Assembly: GCA_934565425.1 (NCBI GenBank)
Contig: CAKTHW010000040.1
Location: 1 to 12,613, forward strand
Reading direction: 5' to 3'
DNA from: an uncultured Oscillospiraceae bacterium
GTDB taxonomy: Bacteria; Bacillota; Clostridia; Oscillospirales; Oscillospiraceae
DNA length: 12,613 nucleotides
The notes beneath the pieces were generated by a model. It made no database searches, was not told the DNA's origin, and saw nothing but the letters and a program-made list of their open reading frames with translations. The position numbers and the translations under genes are program-made. This document shows, piece after piece, positions 8,075-12,613 of this stretch (its first letter is position 1; the number at the start of each line of letters is the position of its first letter).

Positions 8075-8110
8075 CCGGCCAGACCCCCAACCCGGCCAAC
8101 ATTTTTCACC

Positions 8111-8160
8111 AAAAAATCACGCCCCGTCCGCCCCCATTTTTAGGGATTCGGACAGGGCGT
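8111..8160 (-). terminator. Probable terminator after the VanY-type gene
   Basis: ACGCCCCGTCCG (8119-8130) and CGGACAGGGCGT (8149-8160) pair over 12 positions with one mismatch around an 18-base loop. On the minus strand the stem is followed by GATTTTTT, suiting a terminator for the gene ending at 8325 about 165 bases upstream. On the plus strand it runs into TTTT, so it could also stop stray plus transcripts from reading into the trp promoter region. Confidence 0.65.
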
Positions 8161-8167
8161 TTTTGCC

Positions 8168-8321
8168 TCGCAGCGTTCCGGCAGGATGCCGGAATAAATT
8201 GCAATTTATTTTTTCCGGCGGCGTGTACGTCGGAAATAATACTTCTCAGACGGGTAAGTGTGCGAGCGCAGCGAGTGCATGCACCCGGCTGCAACCTCGA
8301 CAAAATGCCTGCATTTTGTCG
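8168..8321. repeat. Highly palindromic intergenic segment, possible dispersed repeat
   Basis: This stretch between the carboxypeptidase gene and its terminator holds no convincing gene but is packed with inverted repeats: TTCCGGCA/TGCCGGAA (about 8176-8194), the 18-base perfect palindrome AATAAATTGCAATTTATT, another CGGAA/TTCCG pairing across 8214-8235, GTGCATGCAC (8275-8284) and the 11-pair hairpin CGACAAAATGC/GCATTTTGTCG (8298-8321). The repeated CCGGAA arms can pair in more than one way. The pattern suggests a REP- or MITE-like element or a structured RNA. Copy number in the genome cannot be seen here. Confidence 0.4.
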
Positions 8322-8324
8322 AAA

Positions 8325-9167
8325 TTATTCGTGTTCGGTTTGGTTCAGGTATTCCTCAAGACAAATGCCTCTATCGTGGATCTCTGCCGCCACCTTCTTC
8401 CCCACATACCGATAATGCCACGGCTCATTGGCCACCCCCGTGATGTCCGTCTTGGACTCGGGGAAGCGGCGAATAAAACCGTACTCGTGGGCGTGCTTGT
8501 CCAGCCAGTCGTAGACCTCGTATCCGGCGGAGTTGACCCCATCGGCGTTGATGTCCACCGCCAGCCCAAGCTGATGCTCGCTGGTGCCCGGGATGGCCAC
8601 CCACTTCTCCGCCTCCGTCTTGGCCTTTTCCGCGCTGTAGCCGTTGGCCTTGTACTCGGCGATCTTCTCGTCCATGATGCTCTGCTGCTTCTCCGCCGTC
8701 CGGTACGCCGACGCCACGATGGGATAGACCCCATCGGCACGAGCCCGGTCGAACATCTTTTGCAGGTACGGGTAGATGCGCTCATCCACCTCCTTGCCGT
8801 TGGAGAGGGTCATCAGCTGGGGCTGGTAGCCCTCGGGCAGGGGGTGCCAGCGGTTGACCAGGATGAGGTTCCAGGGGGTGTCCGGCTCCTGGGTAGGCTC
8901 CTCGGTGGTCTGGCTGGTAGACGCGTCCGGCTGGGTCGGCTGGGCAGCCGGGGTGGACGTGTCCGGTTCCGCGCTGGTGATGCTGCTGGACGGGGTGGGG
9001 TCGGACGTCTGCCCTGGGAAGGGCAGCATACCGGTCTGCCACAACGCCAGCAGGGCGATGGCCAGCACACAGCACACCGCGAACGTCCACCGGATACCCC
9101 TCCGGCTGGGCTGCTGCTCTTTCTTCACCCGCTTGCCGCCCTTGGCGTCTCTTTGGGATCGACTCAT
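8325..9167 (-). CDS. Membrane-anchored D-alanyl-D-alanine carboxypeptidase, VanY type (peptidase M15B)
   Basis: This 280-residue protein should remove the terminal D-Ala from peptidoglycan stem peptides outside the membrane. A basic N-terminus (1-26) precedes one hydrophobic segment (about 27-46), then a Ser/Thr/Pro-rich linker (about 50-98), then the catalytic domain. The zinc ligands are H198 and D205 in SEHQLGLAVDI and H251 in EPWHYRYVG. The catalytic Glu is E248 and the substrate-binding Arg is probably R156 in SAYRTAEKQ. The ATG at 9167 lies 10 bases after AAGGAGG. A TTG six bases earlier is only 4 bases from that site and is less likely. There are no vanS, vanR or ligase genes nearby, so a housekeeping wall role is more likely than glycopeptide resistance. 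Confidence 0.92.
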   Translation of the reverse strand: MSRSQRDAKGGKRVKKEQQPSRRGIRWTFAVCCVLAIALLALWQTGMLPFPGQTSDPTPSSSITSAEPDTSTPAAQPTQPDASTSQTTEEPTQEPDTPWNLILVNRWHPLPEGYQPQLMTLSNGKEVDERIYPYLQKMFDRARADGVYPIVASAYRTAEKQQSIMDEKIAEYKANGYSAEKAKTEAEKWVAIPGTSEHQLGLAVDINADGVNSAGYEVYDWLDKHAHEYGFIRRFPESKTDITGVANEPWHYRYVGKKVAAEIHDRGICLEEYLNQTEHE

Positions 9168-9187
9168 GGTCAAGTTTCCTCCTTGTA

Positions 9188-9211
9188 CGACAGGATGTCA
9201 GCCCCCTGTCG
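9188..9211 (-). other. Hairpin in the 5' UTR of the VanY-type gene
   Basis: CGACAGG (9188-9194) and CCTGTCG (9205-9211) form a perfect 7-pair stem with a 10-base loop, ending four bases from the AAGGAGG ribosome site. It could protect the 5' end or influence ribosome access. No T run follows, so it is not a terminator. Confidence 0.4.
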
Positions 9212-9233
9212 GTCTTTCTCTGTGTTTGCCTCT

Positions 9234-9263
9234 ATTCTAGCAGAAAAAACCGAACTTTTTCAA
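9234..9263 (-). promoter_or_regulatory. Promoter of the VanY-type gene
   Basis: On the minus strand TTGAAA (9263-9258) and TAGAAT (9239-9234) are separated by 18 bases. The promoter lies in the 122-base gap after the hydrolase gene that ends at 9290, so the carboxypeptidase can be transcribed by itself. Confidence 0.65.
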
Positions 9264-9289
9264 GCGTTTTCCTTTAAGATTTCCGAAAA

Positions 9290-10168
9290 TCACGCCCGCT
9301 CCCACAGCAGCCGGTTCTGGTCAAACCCGTAGCGCACCTGCCCGCCGTCCACCAGCCAGGCCAGGTAGGAACGCACCGTGCTGCCCACCAGCACGTACTG
9401 CTCCAGGTTCAGCTCCAGTCCGTACCCGGTGAACAGCTCCTGCAAAATCGTCTCGAACTGCACCGGTTCCCGGCACAGCGCCAAAATGTCCTCCGCCACC
9501 TGATGCACCTGGTCGATGTTGTACTGAGCCAGGGGCGCGATGTCCTCGGTGGCGTCGGCGTGGGCGGGGACGAAGGTGCGAGCGGTCATGGTCTTCACCT
9601 GCTCCAGGGTGTCCAGGTAGGCGGCCACGTCGTAGAGGACGCCGATGCGATACTTCTCCAACGTCTCCTTGCTGGACAGGCAGTCCGCCAGGTACACCAC
9701 ATCCTCCTGGGTGCGGAATCCCACCATGTCGAAGAAGTGCCCGGGCAGGGGGATGCTCTCCCACCCCTCCGGCAGGCATTCCGGCGTGAGATACTGGGCG
9801 TCGCTGGGCTGAGCCATCAAAAACTTGTGCCGCAGGGCCTTGGGCGGGAAGCCGCCGTACAGGTAGGACGGCTCCAGGACGGGGTGACGGGTGAAGGCGC
9901 AGTCCATGCCGGGGGCGTAGATGGCGCAGCCGGTCTGGCGCTGGAGGTACTGGTTTCCGCCGATGTGGTCGGCGTTGGAATGGGTGTTGTAGATGGCGCG
10001 GAGCTTCCAGCCGTTGCCGTCCAGCACCTTGCGCACCCGTCGCCCGGCGTCCTTGTCATTGCCGCTGTCGATCAGGCATACTTCCCCCTGACCCAGCTCC
10101 ACCAGACCGATCTTGGCGGGGCTTTGGATGTAATAGCAGTGTGGGGTGACTGGGATCAATTCGTACAT
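9290..10168 (-). CDS. Metallo-beta-lactamase-fold hydrolase with C-terminal winged-helix-like tail
   Basis: This 292-residue cytoplasmic protein has the MBL fold. Metal-site motifs in order are THSNADHIGG (H63, N65, D67, H68), LPGHFFDMVG (H144), YLADCLSS (D162) and VPAHAD (H203). The second His of the usual HxHxDH is Asn here, so the first metal site lacks one standard ligand. Residues after about 215 look helical with a short wing, like the C-terminal domains of several MBL hydrolases. The substrate cannot be told from sequence: thioesterase, lactonase or glyoxalase-II-like activity are all possible, and antibiotic hydrolysis is unlikely since there is no signal peptide. The ATG at 10168 follows AAAGGAG at normal spacing. 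A TTG seven codons upstream has no such support. The gene has its own promoter and is divergent from the deformylase-like gene. Confidence 0.85.
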   Translation of the reverse strand: MYELIPVTPHCYYIQSPAKIGLVELGQGEVCLIDSGNDKDAGRRVRKVLDGNGWKLRAIYNTHSNADHIGGNQYLQRQTGCAIYAPGMDCAFTRHPVLEPSYLYGGFPPKALRHKFLMAQPSDAQYLTPECLPEGWESIPLPGHFFDMVGFRTQEDVVYLADCLSSKETLEKYRIGVLYDVAAYLDTLEQVKTMTARTFVPAHADATEDIAPLAQYNIDQVHQVAEDILALCREPVQFETILQELFTGYGLELNLEQYVLVGSTVRSYLAWLVDGGQVRYGFDQNRLLWERA

Positions 10169-10197
10169 AAAACCACTCCTTTGGCGCAATTTTCTTC

Positions 10198-10227
10198 ATT
10201 ATACCATATTCTGCACCCCCTTGTCTC
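10198..10227 (-). promoter_or_regulatory. Promoter of the MBL-fold gene
   Basis: On the minus strand a perfect TATAAT (10203-10198) is preceded by TGG, an extended -10. The -35 region is weak, with GAGACA (10227-10222) at 18 bases the best fit. It lies back to back with the promoter at 10266-10294. Confidence 0.6.
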
Positions 10228-10265
10228 CCCCTCTTCCCATCCGGAAATATTTCTCGCCGCCCCAC

Positions 10266-10294
10266 TACAAAATTCCATCCGACTGTGCTAAAAT
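10266..10294 (+). promoter_or_regulatory. Promoter of the deformylase-like / EFR1 / EamA operon
   Basis: TAAAAT (10289-10294) preceded by TGC makes an extended -10. The -35 position (TACAAA, 10266-10271) matches consensus poorly. Transcription would start near 10301, about 26 bases before the ATG at 10327, leaving room for only the GGAGGT ribosome site and no leader element. Confidence 0.5.
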
Positions 10295-10326
10295 AAGGGC
10301 AGAACATTACAACGGAGGTAATTCCC

Positions 10327-10746
10327 ATGGTAAAACCCATCGTCAAGGACATCTTCACCCTCGTGCAGCCCTGTGAGCCTGCCACCCCCATGGACGTCAA
10401 CGGCGCCGCAAAGGACCTGCTGGACACCTTCCTGGACAACGGCAAGGTCACCGGCATGGCCGCCAACATGATCGGCTACACCAAGCGCATCATCGTCATC
10501 AAAGATATCGACAACGATGGCGCCGTCAAGCTCATGTTCAACCCGGAAGTCATCGAGAAGAACGACCTGTATCCCGCCGAAGAATACTGCATCTGCCTGG
10601 AACGCCGTCACACCGCCAAGCGCTATGAGACCATCGTGGTCAAGTATCAGGACGAGCACTTCCACGAACAGACCGCTTCCTTCAGCGGCTTCCTGGCCCG
10701 CATCGTCCAGCACCAGATCGACCACTGCAACAGCCTGGTCATCTGA
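10327..10746 (+). CDS. Peptide deformylase homologue with altered active site
   Basis: This 139-residue protein aligns with short clostridial peptide deformylases, which remove the formyl group from nascent proteins. Motif 1 is GMAANMIG (43-50), with Met where the classical enzyme has Gln. Motif 2 is EYCIC (86-90) in place of EGCLS: the metal Cys is kept (C88) but Gly becomes Tyr and Ser becomes Cys. Motif 3 is QHQIDH (128-133) in place of HEIDH: the metal His residues H129 and H133 are kept but the catalytic Glu is Gln (Q130, codon CAG). Metal binding is therefore plausible, while normal deformylation is doubtful. The gene is intact, has a GGAGGT site and ends one base before the EFR1 gene. 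It may be a binding protein, a regulator or an enzyme with changed chemistry. A standard def is expected elsewhere in the genome. Confidence 0.85.
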   Translation: MVKPIVKDIFTLVQPCEPATPMDVNGAAKDLLDTFLDNGKVTGMAANMIGYTKRIIVIKDIDNDGAVKLMFNPEVIEKNDLYPAEEYCICLERRHTAKRYETIVVKYQDEHFHEQTASFSGFLARIVQHQIDHCNSLVI

Positions 10747-10747
10747 T

Positions 10748-11503
10748 ATGGTCGTCTACTTTTCCGGCACCGGGAACAGCCGCTACGCGGCCAGCATGCT
10801 CGCCGACCGCACCGGCGACACCCTGACGGACGCCGGGAGGGACATCCAGACCGGACACCCAGCGCAGCTGGACGCCCAGCGGCCCTGGGTGTTCGTTTCG
10901 CCCACCTACGCCTGGCGCATCCCTCACATCTTTGCCGACTACCTCCGCCAAGGCCAGTTCACCGGCAGCCGTGACGCCTATTTCGTCATGACCTGCGGCG
11001 AGGACATCGGCGGCGCGGAAGCGCACCTGCGGAAGCTCTGTGCCGAGAAGGGTTGGAACTTCCGAGGCGTCCTGGAGGTGGTCATGCCCGAAAATTACCT
11101 GGCCATGTTCCCCGTCCCCGACGACGCCGCCTGTGTGCCCATCATGGACAGTGCCCGGAAAACCCTGGAGACCGGCATCGCCGCCATCCAGCAGGGCGTC
11201 CCCTTTGCACCCCGGAAAAAACGGTTTCTGGACGGCCTGAAATCCGGCCTGGTGAACCGCCTCTTCTACCGCTTCATCGTCCACGCCAAGCCCTTCCACA
11301 TCACGCGAAGCTGCGCCAGCTGTGGACGGTGCGCCCAGGTGTGCCCGCTGAACAACATCCAGATGGTGGACGGCCTGCCCCAGTGGGGGGACCGCTGCAC
11401 CCACTGTATGCGCTGCATCACCCTCTGCCCCATGAAGGCCATCGAGTACGGCAAGAAGAGCGTGGGCAAGCCTCGGTATCGCTGTCCGGAGTACAAGGGG
11501 TAA
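10748..11503 (+). CDS. EFR1-type flavodoxin-ferredoxin fusion protein
   Basis: This 251-residue electron-transfer protein has an N-terminal flavodoxin-like domain with the FMN phosphate loop FSGTGNS (5-11) and a SPTYAWRIP segment (51-59) at the flavin edge. Its C-terminal domain carries two [4Fe-4S] cluster motifs, C189/C192/C195/C199 followed by Pro, and C217/C220/C223/C227 followed by Pro. The layout matches the EFR1 family of anaerobes, whose partners are largely unknown. The ATG at 10748 starts one base after the stop of the deformylase-like gene and has no good ribosome site, so translation is probably coupled. The frame is open further upstream, but that part overlaps the preceding gene in another frame. 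The next gene follows after 31 bases. Confidence 0.92.
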   Translation: MVVYFSGTGNSRYAASMLADRTGDTLTDAGRDIQTGHPAQLDAQRPWVFVSPTYAWRIPHIFADYLRQGQFTGSRDAYFVMTCGEDIGGAEAHLRKLCAEKGWNFRGVLEVVMPENYLAMFPVPDDAACVPIMDSARKTLETGIAAIQQGVPFAPRKKRFLDGLKSGLVNRLFYRFIVHAKPFHITRSCASCGRCAQVCPLNNIQMVDGLPQWGDRCTHCMRCITLCPMKAIEYGKKSVGKPRYRCPEYKG

Positions 11504-11534
11504 GCGTTTTATTTCATAAAGAAGGTGTTGGCAA

Positions 11535-12395
11535 ATGTGGATCGCATATGCCTTCGGCTCCGCCCTCTTCGCAGGGCTGACCTCCATCCTAGCCAAATGC
11601 GGCATCAAAAAGACCGACTCCAACGTAGCCACGGCCCTGCGCACCATCGTGGTGCTAGTGTTCTCCTGGCTCATGGTGCTGGTCACCGGCGCGGACCACG
11701 ACTTCGCCGCCGTCAGCGGCAAGACCTGGTGCTTCCTCATCCTCTCCGGCCTGGCCACCGGCGCTTCCTGGCTGTGTTACTTCAAAGCCCTCCAGCTGGG
11801 CGAGGTGAACAAGGTGGTGCCCATCGACAAATCCAGCACCATCCTGACCATCCTCCTGGCCCTCATCTTCTTTCAAGAGGGCATCAGCCTGACCAAAGGC
11901 ATCGCCATCGTGGCCATCGCCATCGGCACCTACCTGATGATCCAGAAGAAGGAGGACACCGGCGAGGGGCCCAAGAGCCGCGCGTGGCTGATCTACGCCG
12001 TCCTCTCCGCCGTCTTCGCCAGCCTCACCTCCATCCTGGGCAAGGTGGGCATCGACGGCATCGACTCCAACTTCGGCACCGCCATCCGCACCGGCGTGGT
12101 GCTGGTGATGGCCTGGGTGGTGGTGTTCGTCACCGGCAAACAGGGCACGGTGCGCGACATCCCCAAGGGCGAGCTGGGGTTCCTGGCGCTGTCCGGCATC
12201 GCCACCGGCGCGTCCTGGCTGTGCTACTACAAAGCCCTGAAGGACGGCCTCGCCAGCGTGGTCGTTCCCATCGACAAGCTGAGCATCCTGGTCACCATCG
12301 TCTTCTCCTACGTGGTCTTCCACGAGAAGCTCACCCGGAAAGCACTGGTCGGCCTGCTCCTCATCGTGGGCGGCACGCTGTTGATGCTGGTCTGA
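11535..12395 (+). CDS. EamA-family (DMT superfamily) transporter
   Basis: This 286-residue inner-membrane protein has about ten hydrophobic segments in two EamA repeats. The halves (residues 1-137 and 150-286) line up without gaps at an offset of 149 and are nearly half identical by eye. SGLATGASWLCYFKAL (71-86) matches SGIATGASWLCYYKAL (220-235), and VVPIDK (94-99) matches VVPIDK (243-248). EamA proteins export or import small metabolites such as amino acids, but the substrate cannot be read from the sequence. The ATG at 11535 follows AAGAAGGTG. It is probably the last gene of the operon starting at 10327 and is followed at once by a strong terminator. Confidence 0.93.
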   Translation: MWIAYAFGSALFAGLTSILAKCGIKKTDSNVATALRTIVVLVFSWLMVLVTGADHDFAAVSGKTWCFLILSGLATGASWLCYFKALQLGEVNKVVPIDKSSTILTILLALIFFQEGISLTKGIAIVAIAIGTYLMIQKKEDTGEGPKSRAWLIYAVLSAVFASLTSILGKVGIDGIDSNFGTAIRTGVVLVMAWVVVFVTGKQGTVRDIPKGELGFLALSGIATGASWLCYYKALKDGLASVVVPIDKLSILVTIVFSYVVFHEKLTRKALVGLLLIVGGTLLMLV

Positions 12396-12404
12396 ATCCG
12401 ACAT

Positions 12405-12441
12405 AAAAAGAGGTCAGAACTTCGGTTCTGACCTCTTTTTT
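12405..12441 (+). terminator. Intrinsic terminator of the EFR1/EamA operon
   Basis: AAAAAGAGGTCAGAAC (12405-12420), a UUCG tetraloop (12421-12424) and the exact complement GTTCTGACCTCTTTTT make a 16-pair hairpin running into T residues. The A run on the other side lets it also act on the minus strand. Confidence 0.95.
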
Positions 12442-12474
12442 GCTATTATCATAACGGAACGCTCCACCTTCGAA

Positions 12475-12499
12475 CGCCTCCCCTGTGTAAGGGGAGGTG
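12475..12499. repeat. Short GC-rich hairpin, possible dispersed repeat
   Basis: CCTCCCC (12477-12483) and GGGGAGG (12491-12497) pair perfectly around TGTGTAA, with one or two more pairs possible outside. I recall similar CCTCCC-TTGTGTAA-GGGAGG elements in intergenic DNA of gut Clostridia, so this may be part of a dispersed repeat. No T run follows. Confidence 0.35.
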
Positions 12500-12536
12500 A
12501 CAGATTACAATCCGAAGTGCAACAGCAGAAAAAAAG

Positions 12537-12609
12537 AGGACAATACGCAACCCAAGGTGTACAATGAAGTTACCACACAAACATGAACACGAGGTGAGCG
12601 TATTGTCCT
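12537..12609. repeat. 12-base inverted repeat around the start of a truncated ORF
   Basis: AGGACAATACGC (12537-12548) and GCGTATTGTCCT (12598-12609) are exact complements 49 bases apart. The enclosed DNA holds a ribosome-site candidate (AAGGTG, 12554-12559), an ATG at 12564 and a GTG at 12594. In RNA this would fold the start of the ORF into a hairpin. It may be the left end of an insertion sequence. Confidence 0.5.
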
Positions 12610-12613
12610 ACAC
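12564..12613 (+). CDS. Start of an ORF cut by the window edge, possibly a transposase
   Basis: An ATG at 12564 follows AAGGTG by four bases and the frame stays open to the window end (16 codons, MKLPHKHEHEVSVLSY and one partial codon). A GTG at 12594 in the same frame is an alternative start. The sequence SVLSYT would fit the N-terminus of an IS30-like transposase, but too little is visible to assign a family. The inverted repeat around it supports a mobile element end. Confidence 0.3.
   Translation, partial: MKLPHKHEHEVSVLSY

Noticed and set aside
8106..8303. A 65-codon minus-strand ORF in the palindromic segment
   Set aside because: It runs through hairpins and the terminator, has no ribosome site and is best explained as a reading of repeat DNA.
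8325..9167. VanY as evidence for a vancomycin-resistance cluster
   Set aside because: No vanR, vanS, vanH, vanX or D-Ala-D-Lac ligase gene is nearby; neighbours are unrelated, and M15B carboxypeptidases are common wall enzymes.
8163..9332. A 389-codon open frame on the plus strand opposite the VanY-type gene
   Set aside because: Antisense to a gene with intact zinc and catalytic residues; the frame has no family features.

Overview
The window looks like chromosomal DNA from a GC-rich gut Clostridia, most likely in the Oscillospiraceae (Flavonifractor/Lawsonibacter-type relatives). The basis is the trpEGDCFBA gene order under a T-box, a Glu111-type MetA, an EFR1-type flavodoxin-ferredoxin, a deformylase homologue with the AANMIG motif that I associate with Clostridia, strong AGGAGG ribosome sites and AT-rich sigma-A promoters set between GC-rich genes. 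No marker gene allows a species call.

Layout. (1) 1-264: an intergenic region with two back-to-back promoters. One reads leftward out of the window and one reads right into metA. (2) 265-1221: metA, homoserine O-acetyltransferase, convergent with the trp operon across a two-way terminator at 1232-1265. (3) 7670 back to 1269, minus strand: a complete tryptophan operon, trpE-G-D-C-F-B-A, with junctions overlapping by 1-8 bases apart from a 3-base gap between trpG and trpD. It makes all enzymes from chorismate to L-tryptophan. (4) 7693-8074: its control region, with a consensus promoter, a T-box riboswitch with a UGG specifier candidate, an antiterminator overlapping a first terminator, and a second perfect terminator just before trpE. 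(5) 8111-8325: a terminator and a densely palindromic segment that may be a dispersed repeat. (6) 8325-9167 and 9290-10168, minus strand: a membrane-anchored VanY-type D,D-carboxypeptidase and a metallo-beta-lactamase-fold hydrolase, each with its own promoter. (7) 10327-12395, plus strand: a probable three-gene operon of a degenerate peptide deformylase homologue, an EFR1 flavodoxin-ferredoxin and an EamA-type 10-helix transporter, closed by a strong UUCG-loop terminator. (8) 12442-12613: a short GC-rich hairpin and an inverted repeat around the start of an ORF cut by the window edge, perhaps the left end of an insertion sequence.

The most interesting points are the trp leader and the deformylase homologue. 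In the leader, the 3' arm of the first terminator can pair over 13 bases with the 5' arm of the second, which suggests a two-stage tRNA-controlled switch. The deformylase homologue has lost the catalytic Glu (HQIDH instead of HEIDH) and has EYCIC in place of EGCLS, but keeps the metal-binding Cys and both His. I found no CRISPR array, tRNA, rRNA or complete mobile element.
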